Positions 1-10,800 of a DNA stretch of 64,000 bases are shown piece by piece. A program made the position numbers and the translations under genes. This stretch comes from Rhea pennata (lineage: Eukaryota > Chordata > Aves > Rheiformes > Rheidae): contig NC_084663.1 in assembly GCF_028389875.1 (NCBI RefSeq), positions 212,691,876 to 212,755,875 of the forward strand, given 5' to 3'. Each line of letters begins with the position of its first letter. Position 1 is the first letter of the stretch. The notes beneath the pieces were generated by a model. It was not told the DNA's origin, did not search any database, and saw nothing but the letters and a program-made list of their open reading frames with translations.

Positions 1-3000
1 TGATCAGTGCTGTAGCAAATGTTCTTGTAGAGTCAACTCCAAATGTTAAGTACTTAGTGGACAAGTAATTGTAAATGTAAGAAAATACAAAGGAGTTAAA
101 ATACTGAATATACCAACCAGGAAAAACAATTGTACTGAGTTAGGAGTGAAGTAAAAGCAGAAAAGATCGGAAGGCAGAATTGGAGCACTGAAGCTTACAA
201 CAGGAGTGTCAGGTTTCATAAATGTGGGAAGATGAATTGTTACAAAGTTTTACTTTCTATAGGTCACTTTTAAAAACTGACTCTCTGTATCTGACGAGTC
301 GCATTTGATACCTGGGACAGCTTCATCCTCTCGGGTCCAGAGTTCCAACTTAGATTGGTGGGAATTTTATGCAAGTGAAAACAGCAAAAATTTTCCTAGA
401 AAGTTATGTTTTCAAACTTGTATCTTCTCCCATTTTGAAGACTTCTAGCTTGGTGGAAAATGTACAATATCTTATTTGGAAAGATAATGTTTTCTGACAT
501 GAGGCCAGCTGACTGTGCCATACAGGGTTCATGCTGTTATTATCGATGTATATGTGATTACACAGTGGAAATGTCCTCCAGGTATTTTGGCGTTCTTAGC
601 ATGTTGTGCTCTTCCTTATTCCTCATGAGATCAGAAGTGAAATGTCTTTCAATACTGATCTTCAGGTGTTGCTTTAGACTGATCAGAAAATATTCAAACC
701 ATATGAGAAAAAGAATAAAACTGGCCAGAGATTTTTTTTAACATGGTGGATTTAACAGTAAAAGAAAAAGCACCTACTGGCTGAAAATACAGAGCATTTA
801 TTCAACAAACTCCTGTGCGTTTCATACAGGTTGTCACTGAAAGCTTTTTGTTTTTTTTTAACTGCACCCTTCAGAGTATAGTTGATTGGGAAGAAAATGA
901 ACTGGTTTTTAAGTGCAGTTTAAGTAGTGTTGGAGAGGGGAAGAAGCTATAAATTGAGTGGGGGAATGGACTTTTTTTTTTTTTTTTGTCACAGCTCATG
1001 TGTGTATCAGTTAGTTAAAGTGCACAGCAGCTCCACTCTGCAGTGAGCGTTGTGCGTTACACTAACCAGAGAAGGGTGGCAGAATTAAGGACTCAAAATT
1101 TCACTGCAGTTGTCTTCTAGCTATTGAATCTTCTAAGCCTGAGCACACGTGCGATTTTAAAACAGAAAACAATGCCGCCGAACTACCAGAAAAAGAGCCC
1201 CTCGGTATTGAAGTCTTGTATGAAGGTCAGTGCTGAACAGTCAACTCTGAACATCTGATAGTTTGAGTCTGTACATGTTAAATTACATTATTGCATCTGA
1301 TTTTTTTTTTAATGAAAAGACTCCCTATTCTAACAGCACTTAAGAGGAACAGAGATGCTCTTTTCTGAATTGTTTATGAAGTATGTCACCCTCACGATAC
1401 GTTTGGATTAAAGTGTCTCAATTACTCTTTGTACAGTGGGAGCTGATGACTTCGTTTGACTTGTTTTCTGTTCGCTTCTGTTTTCTAACTGCTCTGTCTG
1501 GACTCTTTGTGAGAGACCTTACCCAAAGCACCTCAAGGCAAATACGTGTGTTCGCAAAAACAAAATTGTACGGTAGCGGTACACTTGTTTTGATTTCTCT
1601 TAATATTTATCATTTGAACTATATTGGTATCCAGATGCTGCAGCTGTTTAATAATTTTAATAGTGCATAGTCGGGTGTCCATTACATACCTCTGTTCTCA
1701 GGCGCTTATAACTTGGATTTCAGTGCTCTTCAATGCAAAGGCCTGGTCTAAAGTTTTCAAATAATTGTTTCAAATTGGGTATTTTCACAAGCTTCTATTT
1801 CAGAAAAGTAAACGAGTAATTTTTATGGCACCTGCTTTTTTTAAATTCACTTTGTACACAGTAAGTTAAATTATGGCAGTCGTGCTAGCTTCCAGAACTG
1901 GTCTGATCAAGACATTTGTATCATCTATTTCAAAACAGTAATTTAAGTCTTGAAAACTGGTTTGATACATGTGCAGTGACTACTATTCATAGGCTTGTAT
2001 TATGGATATTTTGTGCAGTGTGCACCCTAGATATGTTATTTACATTTGAAAAATGCTTCCAGTTCACTGGGTCTATAAAATCCTTAAATAAATATATATA
2101 TAGATATATAAATACTAAAAAAAAAAAAAAACAAAAAAAACCACAAAAACAAAAAACCAAACTACAAATAACTTCAAACAAGCAATAACTTTCTGAAGCA
2201 AATTATATTGTATTCTGGTGGAGGAAACTCCAGCAATTCACGTGAAAGAGCACAGTTCTGCCATTCCTTAGATGTTTAAGGCTTCTGTAGAAGCATTTAG
2301 GACTATTGTTCAAAATAATGATATGCAGGATCAAGCCCACTTTTCCTGTCAATCCTACTTTTTTTCCATGCCTTCCATAACAGTCAGGTATGAACTAAAT
2401 CTCTTAAAATGTTGGAAGACAGAAAAAAAAATGGAAAAAACACTTTTTTTTCTAGTATATATTGATGTAAGAAAACTTCTAAATGACTAATTTTTTGATG
2501 CCTTAGAGTTGGGTACTCAGTCTGAGATGTAGTAGAGAACTCTGGCTTCGGAAATATTTACCCGTTGAAAACTATTCCTGAAGGTAGACGCTCAACAGCT
2601 GAGGTACTGAAGATTACTAGTCACTTCTGAAAACGTACATCACTTACCAGGCTCTTACCTTAGATTAGGTGTAACTGAGATGATTCCAAGCAGCAAGAAC
2701 AAGTATGCTTGGCGATTAATTGTCCCAAAGCTTCAGAGTAATTTAACTTATTTTGTATATTGCAAAAGATGTATATTGCGTAGCGTGATGCTTAAAAAGA
2801 TTGTGTACAGCTTCTGGGCGAAAGAACAGAACACTCTAAAGTAGATAAGTTTTTATAACTGAATATGTGGTGTAAAGGCTCCAGTTATAACTGCAATTAA
2901 AAGGAAGTTAAGTCCTACAACTTGGGTTTTTGACTATCATTTTTGTAAATGCTGGCACCCTGCACCTGAGCTGATAAGCAGGAGAGGGGAAGACAGCATT

Positions 3001-4985
3001 TAGGGAGGACACACGCTTAGTGCAGGCACCCGTGTCTGCAAACGTATCTACTCTTGCTACGTATAACCCCAAAGGTTGCTAACGAGAACTGAAAAGCCGG
3101 AGTTGCTCTGCTCTTTCAGTTGGTTTACTTTGTGCACTTTGCAGCACTTTGTGTATAGTCCGTCTCACTGGTTCCCCAGGTGCAGACAGAGTTGGTTTCT
3201 CCTGCTGTTCGAACGCTCTTTCAAGTAACAGCAGGAGATGGGGAATGGGTAGAGGGAAGTGGAATGGAGAAACGTGTATGCAAACCCATGCAATTTGCAA
3301 GCCAGGTCTTAGACAAGCCTAAAAGAACTACTTCTGACTTGCCCTTTAAAGACTGTATTTCAAATGGAAGGTATTAATTTAAGAGAATCATCCCAATACC
3401 GTCCTTTTCTCATCCTGATCTTCGTAGCCATAGGAAGATCTGTTTGAGCCCTCTTTCCTGGAGGGGATTGGTAACGTCCCATCAGCGCAATATGGGTGTA
3501 GACAAAGCTCAGTCCAAACGACGTTTGCCTTCGGGGACGTTTGTTGAAGTCCACGCAGTTTGCTTTGTTGTTGGCTCCTCTTAGTGTGATCCACGCAGCT
3601 ACACTGATTAGTGATACTTTAGATTAGTCCGTCAGAACTTGACTTGAATGACTTCAAGGGGATAAAATTCTTCTACTAAAACATCCGATAGGCCTAGTTA
3701 CCAGTGCACCATTTGTTTGTTAGAGCATTTTAAGGTCCTTACTAGGTATTAATCTGCTGCTCAAGTTAGTGGTAGAGAAGAAAATCAAATCTGTATGCCT
3801 TGTTTAGTTTCCCATTCCAAACTCATTATATGGACTCTAAATTATTGTACAGTATCTTATTCCTATACTATATTCATTAAAATGGTACTCCTCCCCCTAA
3901 CTTACATTGGTTTGTTTTAAATGCCAATGCGGTTGCTAGTTTCTGTTTCACAGTCCTCTTTAAAAATAGATCTGTAGCAGCCATGAGATGGTATTTGCCT
4001 GATTGAAAAGTTTAATTTCACTGTTCTTGGTGTGCATGATGGTTTTCCAATAGGCACAAACCCTGTATATTAGATGTGAACATCAGGTATTTTCACTCTC
4101 CTGATTAACACAGAGCAGGTCACTCGCTAGCAGAGCGGTTATCCTCCAAAATTCAGTGAGAAGTAGATCAAAACTGCCAGGTAGGTCTCTTAAAAATTTA
4201 ACATCTACGTACACAAAATACAGTTTTGTCTTGCTCCTGTGTGCTGTTTATAAGGTTTCTTTGCAAACATGAGTTCCTTAAAAATAGTCTCGTTCATAGT
4301 TGGCCTCGTTTTTGTTGTCTCTCTCTGGAGAGCTAACACAGTAAGTTCCAAAAGCGTAGCTCTTTGTAGAGTGTAATCCTTGCATTTCTCAAGTCCTCAA
4401 CCTTGATTTTTTTTTTAAATCTCTTTTCAATCATGACTTGCTACAATATCGAAGGGAAAGGACTGAGGGACACACACTGTGTGTGTGTGGCGGGGGAAAT
4501 ATGTTGAAAAAACTGGAAGTGTTATTCTTGTTGCACATAAATTGGGTGGTGCTTTCACTGTCTTTTTTTCCCCCCGCAAGTAATATCACATGCATGTAAA
4601 ACATGATGTATTAAAACTTTTTAAAATGGAAGTCATGGTGGCCTCAGTGCTCAAAGGGTTAACTGCAGTTTAATAACAGCTAATGTTTTTAGATTTGCAG
4701 TACACAACTGTTTAAATACTGTATTCCTTGTAAATGAAATTTAAAAAAAGTTAAGGCTGGTGCCAATATTTTTGTTAATGAATTGTTCAGCGTTGTCTCT
4801 CACTACAGTCTGGTCAGATCTCTCTGTGTATAAGCTGGGCCTGAAGCCATTTTATAGCTTGCAGGCCCAATTGTGTAACTTTGCTTTCATAATGTTTTTG
4901 TTATAATATCTACTGTCATTTCTTTCATATAAATATGACATGTAAATTGTCATAATAAAAAAAATTGAAATAACTTGACGTACAA
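1..4985 (+). other. RSF1: Non-coding stretch, probably the 3' UTR of the upstream gene (RSF1 by synteny)
   Basis: No open frame here looks like protein. The stretch is AT-rich, with many T-runs and A-runs, and ends in a clean AATAAA at 4954-4959. A T/GT-rich stretch follows the signal, as expected at a cleavage site near 4975-4990. An earlier AATAAA at 2087-2092 lies just before an A-rich run. In mammals RSF1 (chromatin remodelling, partner of SMARCA5) lies upstream of CLNS1A in the same orientation and has a multi-kilobase 3' UTR, so this is the likely identity. No RSF1 coding exon is visible, so the assignment is inference from gene order only. It could also be plain intergenic DNA. Confidence 0.35.
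4954..4959 (+). terminator. Poly(A) signal AATAAA
   Basis: A canonical AATAAA within an A-rich context. It is followed some 30 bases later by a TG/T-rich stretch (about 4990-5015), the usual downstream element. It is the best candidate for the 3' end of the upstream gene. Confidence 0.4.
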
Positions 4986-7009
4986 AGTATAATGTGTATT
5001 GAAGAAGTTTGCTCTTTAATGATCATCACCCATATACCTCCAGGAGGGATTTCTTTTTGCTTGACTTTTAAAATACTCACTGATTAATGGCTTCTACATT
5101 TCATTCCAGCCTTTCAAAGTGATACTGTCTGGCGTAGGAATGAATAATTTAATGTTTTGTGTTGATTTTTGTCATGACAGCTCAACTGATGGGGTTTTTT
5201 TCTTTGAGCAGCTGTAGCTGATAATGTGGAAGACCCAGAGGACCAGTTTTGCACTTGTGATGATTTTTCTTTGTACATTCCATCTTCTACATCATTTTTA
5301 TATGTAATTCCATAGCGATGTTGCAGTCACTTGAAAACCAGTAGCAGGAACAGGGTTCAGTGTTCGTCTTAGGCTACACCATCCCTTTCACTTGCTGCTG
5401 GAGTTGCATGATTGCTAATTACGACTGTGAATTCCTACTACTAGGGAGCAAATCTCCCCGTGACCAGTTTTTGCCAGCATCGGACATAATTTTATCCCGC
5501 AGCCAAGAGTACACCCAGCACGGCTGTTCAAACCTGTGAGGTTTCCACGTGGTACTAATGGAGCAAGGACCTAGGTTCCTTTATTTAGACAGCGACCTGA
5601 AAAGCCACAATACACAGACCTGCGGAGAAACACTAAAACGCAGGCGTTCGGACGTGTGACTACGGCAGCGGACACCGACAGCGTTGTACGAACTGAAGTC
5701 AAACTACTGCGTGCTCGCATAAGGACGAGATACTGCTGTGAAGTCCATCCTTTTGCTCCAAACTAAATGCCAAAGATTTTATGCGTTTTTAAAGAGCTGT
5801 AGGCGTGATTCATGTCACCTTATGTTAGATGTCTGCGTTGGTCGCTGTACATCAGGCAACGCGGTGCTGTCAGTGGAGGGAACCAGGCGCCTTCACACGG
5901 GGAGTCGTATGTTCTGTCTTCAGGTGGCTCTTACCTACCCTTTGAAGATACCTGTTTCTCTCCACTGGCTCGAAATACAGCCTAGGCTAAGTCACAGTTG
6001 GACATTTAACGTTAGGACACCAGTACCGGGGATGGATCCTGCTTTGCTTTTTGAAGCTCGTAAAATTAACTTTAAAATGCCTGGAGCCCGGGAAGGAAGC
6101 TCTCAAAACTGGAGCTCCATTCTGTTTCTTTTATGAACTTACAGGCTACTGGAAATGCTTGCCTGCTCCTTCTGCTCTCTTGGGCGAAGTTATGAATTAA
6201 AATGTCAGCTTTGGCTATTTCATTGCTTATTTTGGTAAGCACAGGCTTGTGTGTTTACTTCTCGCTATTAAGATACTGGGGTACGAAGTATCTGTAGGTT
6301 GTGAAACAGGAAGATACGGATTTCTTCTCCTCTGTTAAGGCTCCGGATCTCAAAACAAACTTCCCACTTTGGTCCTAAGCCATCCTTTCTCCTTCTAGAA
6401 GAGTGGTTTGTGACATGAGAAAAAACAACATTTGTGTGCAGAAGGAAGAACGACCTCCACACTGAACCCCTGCAGCAGCTTAATTCAGCTTTAATTCAGA
6501 AGTTTGGGGTTAAAATAATCTTAATAGCCTTGTTGCATGATCTCCAGTCAGCCACAGAGGTGCTCAGGGCTGTCCGTATCAGATCACAGGGGCTGGACAT
6601 GAGCAAGAATGTTGATTTTTAAAACCTCTACATGTGACAAATGGATGTTTTCATGTATTTGCACCTCATCCCACCAGTCGCTGTAATCTGATCTATATTC
6701 ATGGATGTATTGCAAAATTCCTGTTCCCTCAGATAGGCATTTTTGTGTTGTCTGGGCACGGCAAACCTTAAGTTGGTTGAGAAACTTGAGTTTCCTCATC
6801 TCTTACTGCTTCAGTCAGTATTTTGAGGTATCCTGGCAATGTTGAAAGACCACTTCACTGTGGAAGTTGCTTTCTGTCAGTGTGGTTATTTGCATGAATA
6901 ATAATTGCTGCATAATTTGAATAGACAGGACTGATCAAAGCATTTTAAAAAACTCAGCCTAACAGAACCATGTTCCTTTGAACATTTTCTTTTTCTTTGT
7001 GCTTCCCAC

Positions 7010-7054
<45 letters not shown>

Positions 7055-7200
7055 AAGAAAGAAAAAACAAAAAACATGATTTAGGTACCTGTGACTCTTT
7101 TTCTTCCCTGGGCACGGTTGTCAACGTGCTGACCACACACCTAAAATTCATTTTAGGGTGGAAATAAGGGTTTTCAAAAAGCTGCTTTTTTCGTTTTCCC
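4986..7200. other. Intergenic spacer upstream of CLNS1A
   Basis: No gene is supported. The longest open frame (132 codons, 5738-6136, + strand) matches no family I recognise and has no splice or promoter context. The stretch 5580-5900 is unusually rich in CpG for its modest GC content. A 42-base A-run sits at 7011-7052. The CpG island of CLNS1A begins at about 7200. Confidence 0.6.
7011..7052. repeat. A homopolymer, 42 bases, with a GAAA tail
   Basis: An uninterrupted run of 42 A followed by (GAAA)2-3. It lies about 150 bases before the CpG island of CLNS1A. No retroposed sequence is recognisable on its 5' side, so I call it a simple repeat. Its length in the real genome is uncertain because such runs are often misassembled. 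Confidence 0.95.
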
Positions 7201-7533
7201 TCCCGCCCTAGCTTCCTCGCAGGCTGGCACCGCTCTTGGCGGACCCCCCTACCCGGGTCGGCCGTCGCTTCGGCTCTCGCCTCCGCCTGCGTTTCCCGGA
7301 CAACGCGAATTTTACCGAAATCTGCCGGAGGCGGAAGGGCCCGGGCCGGCGCCTCGAGGGCACGCCGGGCTCAGCCCAGGCCGCGCGGCCCGCGGTATTT
7401 TGAGGTGTTTCCGTGGGTTTTTTCCCTCCTCCTCACCCTCCCCTTTACTTGGGGGCCGCCCCAGGAGCGTCGATAACCGATTTTTCCCCTCCTGCCCCCG
7501 TTTATCCTGTCGCAGCTTGGCGACGCCCGCTGC

Positions 7534-7563
7534 AACATGGCGGCGGCGGCGCGGGCACGTGAC
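7534..7563 (+). promoter_or_regulatory. YY1-type site followed by a CACGTG E-box
   Basis: AACATGGCGGC at 7534-7544 matches the core initiator-type YY1 site common just downstream of transcription starts of housekeeping genes. CACGTGAC at 7556-7563 is a USF/MYC/TFE-type E-box. They are 12 bases apart. Function is inferred from the motifs and position. Confidence 0.55.
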
Positions 7564-7739
7564 CGCCCCCCTCCCGCCGCCTCCGCTACCATCGAGCGCT
7601 GCCTAGAGCGGTTGGCGTGCGTTCGTCTCGCTGCTCCCTCCCCGCCGGCGGGGGGCGGAGCGGCGCGTTCCGCTTCCGGCGGGCGGTGAGGAGGAGGCCG
7701 TGGCGGCGCGGGCCGGGCCGGGCCGGGCCGCGCGGTGCC

Positions 7740-7858
7740 ATGAGCTTTCTGAAGCGGTTCCCGCCGCCGGCCGAGGGCGTCCGCCACCAGCAGCCCGACA
7801 CAGAGGCGGTGCTGGCGGGGCGCGGCCTGGGCGCCGGCACGCTGTACATCGCCGAGAG
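7740..7858 (+). CDS. CLNS1A: CLNS1A coding exon 1
   Basis: Start codon at 7740-7742. The exon encodes residues 1-39 and two bases of codon 40 and ends in GAGAG before the GT donor at 7859. The donor runs straight into a G-rich intron. The exon is itself part of the CpG island. Confidence 0.96.
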
Positions 7859-10800
7859 GTGCGGGGGGGGAGGGGGAACGGCCCCATGCGCCCCGGTGTG
7901 AGGGGCCTCCCCCGCCGTGGGGTCCCTTCTGAGCGGGCCGGGGGGATCTGCCGTGGGGAGGCGGCGTCGTGGGCAGCCTCTCCTGAGGGCGCTGCGGGGG
8001 GTGCCCGTGGGGGTCCTGACTGCGGGGAAGGGCTCTGCCTTATGGGGGGGCACGGGCGTCTGCCCTGGGGGGGGGGGGTCTATGCGGGGGTCCCCCCCGA
8101 GGGGCCTTGAGGTGGAAGATCTGCCCTGGGGGGGTCTCTGTATGTGGGGGTCACCCCTGAAGGGGCTGGGGCGGGGATCTGCCCTGGGGGAGGGGCCCCT
8201 ATATAAGGGTCCCCCCTGAGGGGACCAGAGGGGGGTTGCTATGGGGGGAGGGGGTCTCTCTGCGTTGGGGTCTCACCTGAGGGACCTGCCCGGGGTGTGT
8301 GGGGGTCTCCCCTAAAAAGCCTCGGGGGGGGTGGGCCTGCCCTGGGGGACGGGGTGTCTCTGGGTGGGGGTGTCCCCTAAGGGGACCCGGGGAGGGGGGG
8401 TCTCCCCGGGAGGGGAATGCCTCTGTGTGTTGAGGCCCCCCCTTGAGGGGACTCGGGGGGAGGAGGCTGTGGGGATCTGCCTGGCGTGGCCTGCCCCTGG
8501 GGGGGGCAGAGAGACCCCCTCCCCCCATAGCAACCCCCCTCTAGTCCTCTAGATAGTTTCTTCTATCTTGCCTTCAGTAGCTCGTTGTACGAGGCCCACG
8601 TGAGCCTGCCGGCGTTCTCCCGGAATGTTTCTAGCAGGTTGCTAAGCTTTTACTGGAGTTTCTTACTGGCAGCGAATGGAAAGAGCTGTCATATGCAGGA
8701 GCCCCGTCCTGTGGGAGACCTGGGCGCGCTGGAGCATGGGGAGGCTCTGGATCTGACTACTGACTCTGCGTTAAGAGCTGTAAATGCTGAAAACTGGCTG
8801 ATAAAAGTTTAGGAAAGAAATTCCTCGCTTCCACTTCTCTAGCTCTTGTACTTAACCTGGTTTCTCGAGGCGAGGAGCCTTCTGCGACCGTTCCGATTTT
8901 TGTCCTCCAACGAAAACTTTTGAGCTCCCTGTTGGCTCCCAAGAGTGGCAGAGGTCTCAACTCAGTATTTCTGTTCAGCATGTTACCTCACCGCCCACAG
9001 ACCACGCAAGCTATTTGTTTGATTTGTCAGCTGCTTGAAAGACGGTGATTCCTCTGACATGAAGGAGTTAGCAGCCCACTGGTGGCTGCGTAGCTCTGGG
9101 CTGGGCCCAGCTTGTGCTGTCTCAAGTTGTAGTTAGGGATGAGAGTGAAAACATAGAGAAATGGAGGTTATAGCACATAAGGTGTTAGATAAAACTTTGT
9201 TCTGCTGATCATAAAACTAGTTGTTTTTCCACATACAGCTCATCTGTAGAGACTACGCACATCAGAATTATAATCCCGCAGAAATTGCGATGGTGATCTT
9301 CCTTCCCTAGTGTACGCTTGATCTTGAAAAAATACAGAATGTTTGACAGTTTGAGTCACAAATTGCCTCTGCTTTTATTTTTGAGGTGATAGATACCTAC
9401 AGGGCATAGAAAATAAAGAGGCAGGGAGAAAAAAAATCAGGCTTTACTGCAAGTATAATAAAGCTGGAATTTGTTTAGGGTGCTCAGATTAACGTTCCTT
9501 GTGAAAAGAGTTCTGTTACCTTCAAACATAAGCTATGCTGGGGCAGGGTGCTGTTAAGACAGTTCCAGGATCATGTGTCAGTAGAGAGTGGGTAAGTGCC
9601 TTGTCCACCTCCTAAAGAATTACTCCTTTTGTTTGGGTTGATTTGCTTTTCTAAAGGTATGAGCCAGGTGCCTCAGACTTCTGTTAGTGTCTAACTTGTC
9701 TTTTTCTTCCCCTTTTTAGTCGCCTGTCTTGGCTGGATAACTCTGGACTTGGGTTCTCCTTGGATTATCCCACTATAAGTTTACACGCTGTCTCCAGGGA
9801 CCTAAATGCCTACCCATGGGAACATTTGTACGTCATGGTGAATGCTAAATTTGAAGGTAAGCCTCCAACGTTGCTTACTGGTTTTGTGCAGTCCTGCATG
9901 GTATGATTGCTTCTTCACACTGTCAGTTATAAAAGGGAGTAGGTTGTGTTTTTGAAGATGATATAGTTCTTCTAAATAATAGCTTGTGTTTTCTCTTATG
10001 TCCATGAAGGGTAATTACTTTAAAGCAGAACTTTACCCTGGCCTATAGTCACTTCTGTACGGTACTATTCTGCACCTCAGCATGCAATTATGTACCACTG
10101 AGCTTCAGTTCTCTGCTCTCTTTTACTTATTTTAAACAGTTTTGTTTATCTGCCTGCCTATGATTCCAGTGTTTACATATCATTCTTGCTTTATTGAATT
10201 TCTGTTAATATTGCTACCTTTTTCAGTTTTTTACCTGCTGTTTCATAATAGCCTGGAAGCTTTCTAATTTCTCCTACAGCTTATTAAAAAAAAAAAAACA
10301 AAACAAAAAAAAAAACAAACAAAAAACAAACAGACAGTGGCTTGTATTACCAGGAGTAATGAATCTTTAAAGATTTCTCCATAAAGTAACTTTTTAAATA
10401 ATCTTGTTTCTTCACAACCTAGAGAAAGAAAGCTTTTTATTTCACTGTTTGCTTGAGGGTTTTTTGGTTTTGATGTATCAAAATGTTTTTCTTTTAGAAG
10501 ACCTTTTAATTCAAGTAAGTGTGTCATAAACCATACCATCTCAGCTACAGAGTAATGAGTGTTAAGTCTTAACAGACATTCTTTCTCCCTAATAGCTATT
10601 AGTCATGGTAGTTAAAGGTTAAAATCTTGCATATAATTTTTGTTTAGTCTATATACTGAAACTATTTACAAGAATCTGGGGAGACGTTTTTAGTCTATTA
10701 ACACTTCTTATTATTTGTTTCATGTCATATATTACTAATATTTCTAGACAGTCTGTTATTAAAGATAACATCAAAATGCATGCATATACCTCTTAGTTCT

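Larger units (their letters stand above)
7200..8560. promoter_or_regulatory. CLNS1A: CpG island, promoter and first intron start of CLNS1A
   Basis: GC content rises abruptly at about 7200 and falls at about 8560, with dense CpG up to about 7860 and G-rich repeats after that. There is no TATA box near the start codon, as in housekeeping genes. A YY1-type site (AACATGGCGGC, 7534-7544) and a CACGTGAC E-box (7556-7563) lie about 180-200 bases before the ATG at 7740. These mark the likely transcription start at about 7530-7700. The exact start site is inferred. Confidence 0.8.

Noticed and set aside
2087-2160. AATAAA followed by an A-rich tract, as the tail of a processed pseudogene or retroposed mRNA
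   Set aside because: No open or recognisable gene body precedes it and no target-site duplication was found. The A-rich tract is interrupted by C in a simple-repeat manner.
5738-6136. 132-codon open frame in the CpG-dense patch
   Set aside because: No recognisable family and no splice or promoter context. I kept the base composition as a finding but not the frame as a gene.
7011-7151. Minus-strand frames rich in Phe at the A-run
   Set aside because: They are translations of the T-run on the opposite strand.
7371-8528. Several frames of 70-155 codons on both strands of the CLNS1A island
   Set aside because: Low-complexity Pro/Arg/Gly frames arise from GC- and G-rich DNA. Only the frame starting at 7740 joins to real exons.
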